Notes: generated from the sequence alone by a model not told the origin. A DNA stretch of 64,000 nt from Strigamia acuminata (GCA_949358305.1 OX442316.1:9362001-9426000); one strand, 5' to 3'. Shown: positions 1 through 15,904, counted from the first letter of the stretch. Translations and numbers: made by a program.

Positions 1-46
1 GCACAAACAGCAACACTGTACGCAATCATATGACCATCAGTCTTAC

Positions 47-56
47 TATATATAAG
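47..56 (+). promoter_or_regulatory. TATA box of granulin gene
   Basis: TATATATAAG lies 75 bp upstream of the granulin start codon, a plausible distance for a TATA box with a short 5' UTR. The transcription start itself was not identified. Confidence 0.5.
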
Positions 57-130
57 CTGAGACAATTTTATTAAAACTGCCATTCAACTCATTCAAGTCA
101 CTAGCTACACATAACTTACACCGCTCAAAT

Positions 131-1056
131 ATGAACACTCTAATTCCCTTCTTGGCGCTTGCCATTTGTTTGACTTACGTTCAAGCGGGTAAGTTATTAG
201 AAAATTTAAACTGTCATTTAACCATTTAACCATTCAATGATTTTTAGGTCAATGCCCCGATGGAAGTACGTGCCCTGATGGCTCCACATGTTGCAAACTT
301 GCTACGGGTGGATATGGCTGTTGCCCATACCCATCCGCAACCTGTTGCTCCGATGGTGCCCATTGCTGCCCCAACGGTTACACCTGCGATGTTGCCCATG
401 GAAAATGCAATCCTAAATCATTATTGGCGGCCTTACATTCGAGTGACTCAAGAAGTAAACATTTAAGATTAAAATTTTGTCGCGCAAAGTTTTCAAATAT
501 TTATTTATTTATTTAGTGAGAACAAAAATTCCGGCTATAAAAAGTGAGTTTACTTGAAAATAAGATTCTGGTTGCACTTTGAATTCTGATTAAATCTCTT
601 TTGCAGAGACTGTGACCGATGTTCAAACCTGCCCTAGCGGTCAAACTCAATGTCCAGCTGGTTGCTGTCCCATGCCAAGTGCAGTTTGCTGCTCCGACAA
701 TACACACTGCTGTCCTAATGGATACACGTGTGACCCACCATATTGCGTTCCGGCTGAAAACAGCTTAGGTATCGTTACAACCATTTCACAACTAAATTAT
801 TATAAAATATTTGAACGCTAATTGTATCATTTGTCATTGCACAGATTTAACAAAACTAGAGGAACAAGTTGAAACCTGCCCTGCTGGTCAAACTGAATGT
901 GCAGGAGGTTGTTGCCCTCTTCCAAATGCAGTTTGCTGTAGTGATAATACACATTGTTGCCCTGCTGGAACAACTTGCGCTCCACCATTTTGTATCGGTT
1001 TATATGATAAAAATATTAAATTCACTAACATTCCACTCAAAAACAAAAACTTGTAA
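131..1056 (+). CDS. Secreted granulin-repeat protein
   Basis: Four exons: 131-188, 248-454, 607-768 and 845-1056, all joined in phase 1 with GT-AG introns. Exon 1 encodes a signal peptide ([19 protein letters not shown]). Each later exon carries one granulin module. The first is complete, with 12 Cys ending in [15 protein letters not shown]. Modules 2 and 3 ([10 protein letters not shown] in both) lack the CC-x8 segment and have 10 Cys. Granulins are disulfide-ladder peptides, usually secreted growth or defence factors cut from a precursor; a role here is inference. The tail after module 3 is unremarkable, and a polyadenylation signal AATAAA follows near 1091. The last exon might continue into further exons by a donor after the final Cys, but the stop at 1054 is simplest. 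Confidence 0.85.
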
Positions 1057-1979
1057 ATACGTGAATTGTATTCTTATAATTATAATTACTGAATAAAATT
1101 ACTCGGTTTCAACTCTTACACAAAGTTTCTTCATGCTAATTGGAGTTTAGCTTCGATTCAACTCATAAAATGTAACACTTATCTGCTGTCGGTCTATTCA
1201 AAAACATTATGACCTTCAAGCGTTTTTGTTTATTTATGTAATATACTCGTACAAGAGTACCATTAAAATTAGCCACATCATTTCATGAAAATAAACAATA
1301 AATGCTGGATCACAAGTAACATTTTCCTCGTGATACAGCATTTTCTCTTTATTTTACCAAGGTGGTTTCTATGGATTTTTTTTTTCAGTTTTGCTATCTG
1401 TAAAGTTTTGCTATGATTAACTATGATAATACGGTGCATTAAAAAAATAAGTTTTTGTTGACGAATGCAAAAAATAATTGAAATCACTTATGAATTCTTC
1501 ACTATAGCAAGCGATTGCCTTTACACATCCAAGAATAATAAATCAGTGTTTTTAGTTGAACATGAATTTGTTGTTATTTCAACAAACTAATTACAAGAAT
1601 TTTAAAGAGGATCGAAAGTGATCGCATAATGCCCTACTTCTTGCCCTAGTTTCTCTTTCAAGGTCATATTCGTGTGATTTATTAAGTCATATCACGAGAT
1701 AAAAGCTGTTCCCTCTCAATTACAGAACAATAGTTATTAAAACCAAATCGATAATGATCACCAGTTATTAATGCAGTGATAAAAATATGTAGCCATTGAT
1801 TGTCCTTCAAGTACAAAATTAAAAAAAAAAATGTAAAGCGAGAGAGTTTTTAACAAATTGCCCTATTCGTAAATAAGCCAATTTGAAGTGTCCGTTTTTG
1901 TACAATGACAAAACATAAATCATATTTTACACATAACTATTTATTTTCTCAATTCCTGCCTAATTAACTCATAAATTCA
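1057..1979. other. Intergenic, no gene seen
   Basis: AT-rich sequence holding the granulin 3' UTR (AATAAA near 1091) and, on the minus strand, an AATAAA near 1939-1944 that fits the 3' end of the first glycine-rich gene. No other supported feature. Confidence 0.6.
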
Positions 1980-2327
1980 TCACCCAACGCACAGAATGCA
2001 TACACCAATTCCCCCTCCACCACCGCCACCGCCACCACCTCCTCCACCCCCTCTATGTTGTCCTCTACGCTGTCCACCTCTCCATCGCCCTCGCCCAGGT
2101 CCAAATCTGCCTCCTCCACCACCACCACCACCGCCTCCTCCACCACCCGCTGTTCCTTTGATGATTATTAATCGACGAACACGAACTGATTCTGGTTCAT
2201 TTGGATCGGATGGATCATTCAGCTTCGGCTCTGGCTCTACAACTGGAACGAGTGGATTCAAACCTTCTTCGGGCAATGGGCTGGCGGTGATGCTCACCCA
2301 CAGAACAATGAAGACAAGTGTCAAAAC
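1980..2327 (-). CDS. Secreted poly-glycine protein 1 (exon 2; exon 1 not found)
   Basis: An acceptor at 2328-2329 opens an exon reading VLTLVFIVLWVSITAS, the core of a signal peptide, so a short upstream exon must supply the start Met; I could not locate it. The mature part is acidic and proline-containing, then RRLIIIKGTAG, a run of 13 glycines, an Arg/Gly segment (RFGPGRGRWRGGQRRG), a second run of about 14 glycines, and a C-terminal cap GIGVCILCVG. The organisation (signal peptide, III[KQ]GTAG, poly-Gly, GIGVC cap) is shared with the neighbouring gene ending at 2706, so the two are tandem paralogues. The family is not one I recognise; secreted glycine-rich structural or antimicrobial proteins are possibilities. 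The opposite-strand proline-rich reading is a shadow of the glycine codons. Confidence 0.65.
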   Translation of the reverse strand, partial: VLTLVFIVLWVSITASPLPEEGLNPLVPVVEPEPKLNDPSDPNEPESVRVRRLIIIKGTAGGGGGGGGGGGGGRFGPGRGRWRGGQRRGQHRGGGGGGGGGGGGGGIGVCILCVG

Positions 2328-2705
2328 CTGTAATGGTTAAGATGGATGAATTGCTTAATAAAATTAACCAGTATTTCTAAAAATTTTCATTAAAACATTG
2401 TGTATAAAATTTATGACAAAGATCAAGGATCAAGGATAACTGATTACACACACATAATGACAAATAAAAATATAAATAAAAAAACGGGAAAAACCATACC
2501 ACATGATAACACGTTTATTTTAGATAGTTTTAACAGTTATCACAACAAAGTGTACACGTTCTTTATATCAGATTGATTAGAAAATACAACTTGAGATTTA
2601 CATTACTGAGCAAATAGTGCAAATTAAATGCACACATGAAATCAATAAAAATTTTACAATGATTTTTATATTATTATTGTTAGAAATGTTTTATTGAGCA
2701 AACAT

Positions 2706-3592
2706 TCAACCAGCAGTCCCAGCACAAAACAGACAGACCCCAATACCACCACCACCACCACCCCCACCCCCACCCCCTCCACCTGCATCATCATTTCCAG
2801 ATGGTTTGTTGTTATTATTATTATTATTGCCACCTCCTTTATTCTGACCCTCACCGTTATAAACACTGCCGTATGTTCCAGAACCTTTATATTGTCCATT
2901 GCCATTCTCTTTATGCCCACCTCCTCCTCCTCCCCCACCCCCACCCCCACCTCCAACTTCATCACTTTCGTCACTGTCATCACACGTGAGACAACCAAAT
3001 TTTTTCCTGATTCTATCGCGAATTCTTGTCCTAATTCTATCCGCAATTCCTAATCCTATCCCAATCCCCCCGCTGCTGATACCACCACCACCACCACCAC
3101 CTCCTCCTCCTCCTCCTCCTCCGCCGCCGCCGCCACCTCCTCCACCAGCTGTTCCTTGGATGATTATTCCTCGCTTAGATCGGCTTCCACCGTGAAGTAT
3201 TTGTGAATCTTGGCTCGATGAAAATTGTATGGCCGAAATGCCGAGCAACAGGACAACAACAATGCAGAAAATCTCCTAAAACAAGTTAATTTTCGATACT
3301 TTTGTAATTTCATTGTGTATATTGACATACAAAAGGTGGATATTAAAATGTTTTGAAGTTTTGATTAAAACTTTCGGTTTCAAGTTATTTTTTTCGTTTA
3401 TCTGTGATGTTAAGCAAAGTCTTATGATCAAACTATTTAGGCCAAATGCTATTACGCAATGATAATTGATAACTAAAATTTTTCCACTCGTGTTATTTGA
3501 CCTCTTAATTATACTAATTAACAAGTAAGTACTGTAAACGGATCAATTGTGCGTTAGTTATTGAGAGTGTTAAAATTACTTACTGTTCTCAT
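2706..3592 (-). CDS. Secreted poly-glycine protein 2
   Basis: Two coding exons: a 9-nt first exon at 3584-3592 (Met-Arg-Thr, donor GTAAGT) and 2706-3275. Joined in phase 0 they give a 192-residue protein beginning MRTEIFCIVVVLLLGISA, a clear signal peptide. The mature chain has a Ser/Gln-rich start, KRGIIIQGTAG, then very long glycine runs broken by an Ile/Arg segment with CLTCDDSDESDE, a Gly/Asn-rich part with SVYNGEGQNKGGG and an Asn run, and a cap GIGVCLFCAGTAG. It is the longer paralogue of the 1980-2327 gene. AATAAA lies just past the stop near 2685-2694 on this strand. Function unknown; repeat-length polymorphism is expected in the GGN tracts. Confidence 0.7.
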
Positions 3593-4292
3593 GATGCTTT
3601 TGGATGTTGTAAAATGTATCAGATTTCAAGACAGGAATTTTCTCTTGCACTCATTGCAATCTGAGCAAAATCTTAGGGCTGCAATTGCCCTTTGGCTACG
3701 AATAAACGTGTTTACCTTGAGAAATCATAAGAAAAAAATTAAAATTAACAAAAAATCAATTCCGAGAGAAACAAATTGAAGGTTGGGAAAGTAATTCTTA
3801 GAAGTTACTTAATGAAATAAAAATCAGAATAATACTCACGCTTTAATGGATGTTTAATCAATTCCAAATCGCTGTAAATTATAAAGGTTATTATACTTCC
3901 CTGTCCTCATTTTCCTGCATAACATTTCGGGTTTTGAGGCAGAAGTTCAACAAAAATAAAACAGAAAACGACAATTGCATTATTTTATTCAAATTTTAGG
4001 TATTGAATTAACATGAGTTTGAAGGAAACATAATTCATATCCATTTCATGATTGGTCATGCCATCAAACAAAGTTAATATCTTCAGGACATTATTTTTCT
4101 CATCACACACACAAAATAAAACCAGAATTTCATAAACGTAGATCCGTTTTTAATTCCCTAAAATGATCACAAATTACCTAACAAGCCAGTAAATTTAGCT
4201 TTCGATCGCAAAAATACAAAATCGTGGCAAATTAATTGTTACTTAAAAAAGATGGCCATCGTTCCCCTGGAGAACATATAAAATTTTATTAT
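3593..4292. other. Intergenic, no gene seen
   Basis: AT-rich, without a supported coding exon. It should contain the promoter of glycine-rich gene 2 and the 3' UTR of cullin-2. Confidence 0.5.
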
Positions 4293-8628
<4,336 letters not shown>

Positions 8629-11600
8629 TTACAGCAAACGACTGAAAGCCAATCCTAATCTTTTTCTTTCGCAGTCAATACTCTTTACAAACACTTCAAC
8701 CCTGTCGCCAATGTGTAAAGTCGTGCGTCTCATTTGGCTGGAATGGATTAGCCCATCTGCTCCTACTCCAACATCAACAAACGCTCCGAAGTGAACAACA
8801 TTTGTCACTCTTCCCGTTAAAATTGTCCCGGTCTTTAAATCGGCCAAATTGCTCAAACCTTTGCGAAATAACGGTGTTTGGAACTCTAAATTTTAAAACA
8901 AAAAATTAAAATTAAAATTTAATCATCTCGACGACCCCTATAATAGTTTCCAATTACCAGATCTCATATCGTAATCCAAAGGATGACTTAACCCATCGGA
9001 AATTAACGCCAGTGTTGGTAAACCGCATTTCAATTCGCCCGCCAACTTTTGTAACGCTGAAAATATGAGGAGACGTTAAAGTTAAAATAGCGCAAATATT
9101 GGTGGTACCGTATTCGCATTACCATTTGTATTGGAAAACTTCTTCACTTTATCAATAAGTTGATTTTGGCCAATATTTTCCAATGGCTCATCAATAAACT
9201 CCAAAAAACTGAAAAATTAAGTATTAAGTTTCAAAAATTGTTTCTTAAATTTCTCATCACAAAACACAAAACCTGGTGGCAATGTTGTAAGATTCAGGAT
9301 GAATACACGTCATGTCCAAATAATTATGATTAATATTGACGGCCGTTTTCTTCCTTTTCACAACCTGTTTCTTTTTCGTTTCACTCGGCTCATCTTTGCC
9401 GTCATCTTGAACAACGATTCGAACGAATCCGGCACATTGTTCGTAAGATTTTGGACCCAATCCTTTCACCAATTTTAATTGTTCACGGTTACGAAAAGGC
9501 CCGTTCGTCGATCTCCATTCTACGATGTTTTTGGCTCTCATTGAACTTAAACCCGATACTTTTCTTCAAGAAAAAATATCCCCAAATAAGTTTGATAATA
9601 AATGATCTATTTCACGATTTTTTTATACCTCAAAAGTGTTTCGGAACCCGTGTTCAAATCAACACCCACAAAACTAACGCACTCAGTTACCACATCATCT
9701 AAGGCGGTTCTTAACTGCTTTTGACCTACATCGTGCTGAAATAATGCTCGAGTGCTTCGATTAGTATTTGTTTCCACGCATTAGATGAACCTGTTTACTT
9801 GATACATGCCAACTCCTAAATGTTTTGGTTCGATCTTCACATATTCAGCTAGTGGATCTTGTAATCTTCTCGCTATCGACACTGAATTACGTAAGCAAAA
9901 TCAAACAACATTATTTAAAATTATTTAAAATTAATTTAAATTAATTTAAAAACCTGCACTGCGAAGATTTGGATCTAAATTCGGCATTTCTTTAGCTGCC
10001 TCTGCAGTTACGCTATAAATCGAAGCCCCGCTTTCATTAACTATACTGAAAGAAATTAATGTAAAGAATTATATGAAATTGTAATATATTAATAATAAAA
10101 CATGCATCATTAAACTAAGCAACGTGCGTAAATTTACCAATATTTTACATCTAAAGGCTGAAAAGCTCCACGAGATATCATATCAGAAATTAAACTTTCT
10201 GTTTCACGAGATGCCGTACCGTTCCCAATTCCAATAGTAGTGCATCTGTAATGAAATTTAAACTTGTATCGTTAAAAATCTATTTCTTTGATATGAAAAT
10301 TTTACCTATATTCGCGCAAAATATCACCGATTATTTTAAACGTATTGCTGATATTCGTTTTCCCTTTATTTGCTAAGTAAAATACTGTTGTGTGTAGAAT
10401 ATCCTCTAAAATCACCCAGAAAAAAAATGTAAAAAAATACAGTAAAACAAATTGAAGCAAAAACATTCAGTTACGTGTTGGGGAAATAACAGCAACTTTG
10501 CATCCATGAGTGAATCCAGGGTCAATTCCCGTGATAACTTGCCCCCGAACTGGCGGTGTGAGTAAAAGTTGACGTAAATTCGACATAAACACATCAATTG
10601 AGGCTTTTTCGGCAGTTTTAGTCAATTGACATCTGGTTAAATGCAGCGGAATTATTATCAAAACAATATTGCAGGTAAAAATTTTCATGTACCTTAGTTT
10701 CCTACAAAATTGAGGTTCTAATAATCGATTCCACGCATCGTTGTAACTTGTTTCTAATAACTTAAGATGCTCGGGATTCGTTTGAGATTTCATCCATTTA
10801 TTTTCGCATAATCTAGCAAATCGACCGTATACCGTTCGTGGAATGGTCAGTTTAACCGCCAACATTTTCTCATTTTCACCCCTGTTAATCGCAAGAACCT
10901 AACACACAAATAAAAATAAAACATACAGTGAAATAAAGTGCAATTATACCTGATGTGGTTTTATAAGTCGAACGGGCGCAGAAAATTTATAATAATTTTC
11001 AAATTTCAAATTATTCTGTTTAATGTGATGGACAGGTCTTTTTCCCGACTGACCAGTTGCATCTGCCGCATCTTTAGTGGCAGTTTTTGACTTTGATTTA
11101 TTACTTTCAATCGTCACTTCACTTTGGTTTAAGCTAAAAACATGAATCAGATATAAAATGCTTTTTAAAAAAAACGAATGTAATTCATTAAAATAATTAC
11201 TAGTCGTGAATTTGTAGTAATAGCTCTGGATCTTTGGCTATTACGTCCACAATTATGTGCTGAATTCCGATGCTCACCTCCGCTAAATTCGAAAGACCTT
11301 TTGTGTCTGGTTTAATACAAGTTCGTAAATCACAGTTTTTGTTTTCCAAAATATCCAATGCTGATCTTTCTAAACCAAGTTGTCGTGCTCGTTCAGCTAG
11401 ACTTTTCTTATTGCCACTTTTGAACGGCGCTGCCTAAAAATAAATTTTTTATCTGGTTGAAGTACATAAACAAACGTATAGGAATTACCAATTGTTCAAC
11501 ATCGTCTAATGTTTTTGCATTACTTAATGCAGTTATCACATCTTGACTTATTTTTCCAACTTTCTTAATACCTCGACCGAGCTTTTGAATCTTAGTTTGA

Positions 11601-12068
11601 ACTAGACTATAAACAAATGAGACAATTTTTCATGAATATTTTGCAAATACCGGTATGCAAGCGAAAAAACGTACGTCAAATTTTCATACGACTCTTTAAG
11701 TTCGTATAGCTGTTTTACTTCCATGTTTCTCGTATTTTCCTTTCGGTAACGTGCAATAAACGGAATCGTGTTGTCTTGATCCAACAATTTTATCACATCT
11801 TTTACAACAACATTCGCCACCTGTAATTCGTCAGCAATAACGTCTTCTATTTTCCATGTATGAGATATAATTAAAACTTCGTCATCGTCACTACTTAAGT
11901 CATCCTACAAGTAAAAATAAATGATAAACAAATTTATATTTACATTATAATAAAGTAATTCTCATGTCTTACCTCTACACTATCGCTTTTTTTAATCCTT
12001 TTTGCAGGTTTACATTTAACCTCTCCATCGGAATTTCTCTTCACCGCCTTCCGACTAACCCTATCCAT
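8629..12068 (-). CDS. SRBD1: SRBD1: S1 RNA-binding, Tex-like protein
   Basis: First exon 11973-12068 ([12 protein letters not shown], a basic, likely nuclear-targeting start) is followed by an acidic stretch ([10 protein letters not shown]). Then come a Tex-like N-terminal domain ([36 protein letters not shown]), a YqgF-type RNase H fold ([16 protein letters not shown]), a helix-hairpin-helix region ([35 protein letters not shown]), and a C-terminal S1 domain ([29 protein letters not shown]). Domain order matches animal SRBD1 and bacterial Tex, which bind nucleic acid and are linked to transcription; the precise animal role is unsettled. The upstream flank is unusual because an inverted-repeat element ends 97 bp before the start codon. 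The gene appears intact. Confidence 0.9.
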
Positions 12069-12164
12069 TTCAGTCACTAACCTACAGATATTAAGCGTGC
12101 ATTGAATAAATCGACACCACTTCAAACCACTGCACTCAACTCCAACCATAAAACCATGGCATAG

Positions 12165-13278
12165 TTGGCACCACATTCGCCAGCACAGCATCACATTCGC
12201 GGGGAGACCAGACTTAGGCGATCGATAAGCGGTATTGGAAGGAATTGGATTGTTTAGGTATATTATTTATAATTTAAACGTGGTTTAAAATAAGAAAAAA
12301 AATAAAAATAAAATAAAATAAAATAAAAATATAAAAAAATTTTCCAAAAAGAAAATTTTGTATTCAATCGGGGGCACAGGCGGCTTTGCTGTCGCAGTTC
12401 GACGGTGATCGCCGTACGCGTATGCCGCGTCTGGTGGCCCGGCTTCGGCTGTCACGCACTTATTTGTGCGTACTTCTCAAAACACGCAAAAACAACCATT
12501 TTTTGGGGTTTTTTTATGTTTTTCAATTTTAAACGTGTTTTTTCACTCATAATGGATAAAATTGGTCCGCGTCGGGTTAAATTACAATATAAAATTATAA
12601 CTTACCAAAATTATGGTATGATCTTGAATCTGGAACTGGAGCACGAAAAAATACAACTTTCTTTTTGGACACTTTGGTGAGAAGCAGGATGAGAAGTGCT
12701 CCTCTTCTTGTGACTTGAATTCAGGTTTATTGTTTATTACTTAATCATTTTTTACTTGGGGAATATCTTTTGTGTTTATATTGAATCAATAAATGCATTT
12801 TCCTGCTTTGCTCAATAAACACATGGGTGGCATCACCAGATTACATCGCATCCCAAAACTGGGAGTGCTGCTCAAGGGCAGGACCTCAATTCAAAAGAAA
12901 GCAAAAACACACTCATAAAAGTTTGGGTTGAAGAACACCCCAATTTTATTTTGTATATGCGCTTAAAAATGAGTCTTCTTTTTCCTTTCTTTTCTTTATA
13001 ATGTGTAGGATGAACTGTTCTAGGGCCTGACAAAGCCCAAATTTTTAATTTAACTTAATTTTAATTTTTAATTTTTTAATTTTAATTTTTAAAAAAATTA
13101 CACAAAATTACACAAACCGGAAGTTTAAACACACTAAAACACACTAAAAGCCTTTAATAAACAATAATTAATCAAATTTCTTCAAAATTTACCATTGCGC
13201 CGCCTTTTAGAAATACCGCTTATCGATCGCCTAAGTCTGGTCTCCCCGCGAATGTGGTGCTGGCGAATGTGGTGCCAA
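12165..13278. mobile_element. 1.1-kb element with ~70-bp terminal inverted repeats
   Basis: 12165-12236 and 13212-13278 are inverted copies: both read TTGGCACCACATTCGCCAGC outward-in, then ACATTCGCGGGGAGACCAG and GCGATCGATAAGCGGTATT. The left copy has about 5 extra bases in the middle. Each arm contains the subrepeat CACCACATTCGC twice. The interior is a mix of A/T-rich stretches and a GC-rich patch near 12360-12480, with no transposase I can recognise. No target-site duplication is evident at the ends. It could be a non-autonomous DNA transposon or an inverted duplication. Confidence 0.65.
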
Positions 13279-13508
13279 AAAAATCCAATATGGTTTCCAC
13301 CTATTTCCAGTCGAGTTGTGAAGGTGTCTATTAGCGTCAACACACTTCACACCTAATGCGAAATAGAAGACAAGTAATTTTTATACAATTAAATTTGATT
13401 TATTGTACATTACATTTACAATCGATAGCAGATCCACATAAACTTTATATCATTTATCACAAAACATTTTAGATACATTTGAATCGACCATAAAGAACAA
13501 TAACAATG

Positions 13509-15536
13509 TCACCGCAGAAAATAAAAAGCACTCATTAAAAATAATAAAATAAAAGTTATTAATAACGTTTCTTGATAATACTCTGGGCCTTTTGCTTCTA
13601 TTAGTCGCGTAAATATTGCCTGGACAGCTTCTCTAGCCTTTAAATTTGGATTGCTCCAAATTTCACTTTTAGCACACTTTTCTAAAAACTTTATCTTAAA
13701 CTCTTTGATGTCTTGCGCATCGAACAAACACCACATAAGATTTTTCTCCACAGCCCTCCAGTTACTATCCTCAGCATAATCAAAAAACAAATCGACCCGA
13801 CGCTTTAGGTTTCGTTTCATGTCCTCTTCTGATGTTAGCGACTTACTCAAGACGTCCTTCAGTGCGTCCCAGTCATCAGTGGCCACAAAATCCATACACA
13901 ATTTGCACCCCTCTTGAGAAGTGATAAAAAATCGATTAAATTCACGAATTTGCTGGGGAGTGGGAAGACTCCATGTTAATAATGTTTCAATGGCTTCCCA
14001 TTTTCCTCTGTGAATCAAACTCGCGACAGTCTTGAGTCCGTCGTACGAAAACATGAATTGGGATTTCCAACATTTCGAAAACTCATCCGACGGTGGCAAA
14101 CAATTGTCTACGAGTTCCTGGATGAAATCCAACTTTTGAATTACGATCAATTGCTGAATTGAAGAGTACAACTTGAACATCGCTTCTGTTTTTCTTCGAC
14201 TTAAAGTGGTATCTCCTTCGTCAGGTAGGATCAAATTCTCGGCTGTTGGTGAGTCCCACGGCATAATCCCGCATAACTTTTCCAAACCGTCGTTGGTTCC
14301 TGCGTGCATTTGCAATGCCCATTGAGATACCGTCGTGTTATTCCATATCTGTAGGAAGATTTCCCTGTAATCTTTTTTTGTCGCCGTTCTAAGCTGTTCG
14401 ACCATATTTCCAAAGTGGATTTGGCACATTTCGACCGTAAGAAACACCCATTTCTCCGTCACGGTGTCCAAGAAAAACCATTGCAGCGGCCATTCCAAGA
14501 AGCAAGTCGGTGGTCGAAAACTGACAGTGTTCTTGGTCTCGTATTTCAGCTCCATTTTATTAATTCTCTGCCGAATGTTGGCCAACGAGAAGAGAAACTG
14601 GACAAATCCTCCATATTTAAAGCCAAGGTTCGTCCATGGTTCATTACCGATGGCCGCTTGTATCGCATAATTGAGCAAGACATCCATTAGGTTATCCTGA
14701 GGACACATGATGACCTTTTGACAAAAACACTTGGTGTCCAATATTTTCACCACCTTTTTATTGGCGCCGGACGGTACCATAGGGCCGAGGTGTTTCGGTT
14801 TCGACAGAGATACAATTCTAGACTTTTCCTCCGAAACAGTCGACGTGTCCACTGAATACCGCTCTGTGTCTGTTGGAATGGACTCGGTCACATCGTCGTC
14901 CGGGAATTCAACTTTAGCCTCCGACGTTATTGAAGGTGGCTGCGAAGCAACGCTCGATGGCGAAACACTGCTCAATTCGAAAGAACTTACATTTTTGTTT
15001 TTTAGAAACTCCAACCAGTAGTTGGCCAATGGATACTTGAAAGCAGTTTCCTTGTCTATGCACAAAGATCCCGACAGTTTGAGTTGCTTCCATAAAGAAA
15101 GTATATGCTGCTCGAAACAGTAAATGCAGGCCAAAACAAACCTCTTGCTCACTTCCACTTCGTCAAATTCGAGTATTAATTCAGCAGTGGCTCTGTTATC
15201 TATGTTTCCTTCAGGCAACCAGCACAAATTTGGCGAGAATGCGACAGCCGCTTCGACAGAATTGAAGAATTCGTAATGTCCCTTAATCCAAGCCAAAAGT
15301 GAGTCACCGACCGGTTTAACTAGAGCTTGAATTTTATTTTTAGATTCTGCATTTAGAGTCGACAAGTCGATTACTTTCATTTTCACTGCGTTGATAAGCT
15401 GAGGAGGCATAGTCTTGTATTGTAGTAAATCTGTCTTGGTTAATCTTTTTATCATAGCAGCAGACGTCCACAGCTTGGCAGCCAACCGAACAACCGAGCA
15501 CTCTTGAAGAGACACGTGAAAGGTTGAAGGTGACAT
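13509..15536 (-). CDS. Unrecognised 675-aa protein, intronless, C-terminal membrane anchor
   Basis: One uninterrupted frame of 675 residues. The first ~190 residues are closely related to the neighbouring gene at 15905-17140 (shared ESK.KIQALVKPVGDS, GNIDNRATAELILEFDEVEV versus GTIDNRATAEIMLEFDEINY, and DKETAFKYPLANYWLEFL). The middle is Ser/Glu-rich and presumably disordered. The C-terminal half holds at least three similar helical units (WEAIETLLTWSLPTPQQI, WDALKDVLSKSLTSEEDM, WRAVEKNLMWCLFDAQDI). The last ~20 residues (LLITFILLFLMSAFYFLR) form one hydrophobic segment with no signal peptide, which suggests a tail-anchored protein facing the cytosol. I do not recognise the family. Absence of introns beside intron-rich genes may mean a retrocopy origin. 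Confidence 0.8.
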   Translation of the reverse strand: MSPSTFHVSLQECSVVRLAAKLWTSAAMIKRLTKTDLLQYKTMPPQLINAVKMKVIDLSTLNAESKNKIQALVKPVGDSLLAWIKGHYEFFNSVEAAVAFSPNLCWLPEGNIDNRATAELILEFDEVEVSKRFVLACIYCFEQHILSLWKQLKLSGSLCIDKETAFKYPLANYWLEFLKNKNVSSFELSSVSPSSVASQPPSITSEAKVEFPDDDVTESIPTDTERYSVDTSTVSEEKSRIVSLSKPKHLGPMVPSGANKKVVKILDTKCFCQKVIMCPQDNLMDVLLNYAIQAAIGNEPWTNLGFKYGGFVQFLFSLANIRQRINKMELKYETKNTVSFRPPTCFLEWPLQWFFLDTVTEKWVFLTVEMCQIHFGNMVEQLRTATKKDYREIFLQIWNNTTVSQWALQMHAGTNDGLEKLCGIMPWDSPTAENLILPDEGDTTLSRRKTEAMFKLYSSIQQLIVIQKLDFIQELVDNCLPPSDEFSKCWKSQFMFSYDGLKTVASLIHRGKWEAIETLLTWSLPTPQQIREFNRFFITSQEGCKLCMDFVATDDWDALKDVLSKSLTSEEDMKRNLKRRVDLFFDYAEDSNWRAVEKNLMWCLFDAQDIKEFKIKFLEKCAKSEIWSNPNLKAREAVQAIFTRLIEAKGPEYYQETLLITFILLFLMSAFYFLR

Positions 15537-15904
15537 AATTTTTTTTTGTTTCTTTATTATTTTACGCTTAAAATTTTTAAAAACTCAAAACGAGAAGCTA
15601 AAATTCCTAAGGCTTGATCTTTTGTTTAATTTACTCGCTTGTAATTTTCATTTTAACAATGGCAGCAAAGCTTTCACTTTACAACAATGGATTATCGTGA
15701 TTATTTGACCATGGCCTCATTCCCGAGGTACAACTTGACAAGTGAGAGAAAATTTCATTAGCACACAATTACGTATAATATCAACACGTTTATTTATGAA
15801 ACATTTTCCTTTTTGTATATTTTTTTCTTTTTACAATTATGAAAACGAAGCGTTTATTACAGAGCACTGAAATGACAAACTATTTGAAATTTCCATCAAT
15901 TGTG
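15537..15904. other. Short intergenic region
   Basis: Promoter side of the 675-residue gene and 3' flank of its paralogue; nothing else supported. Confidence 0.5.

Noticed and set aside
1996-3195. Plus-strand proline-rich open frames over the glycine-rich genes
   Set aside because: They are reverse complements of GGN codon runs (CCN); the minus strand has signal peptides, splice sites and polyadenylation signals.
12405-12680. 91-codon frame inside the inverted-repeat element as a transposase
   Set aside because: No recognisable domain or catalytic motif.
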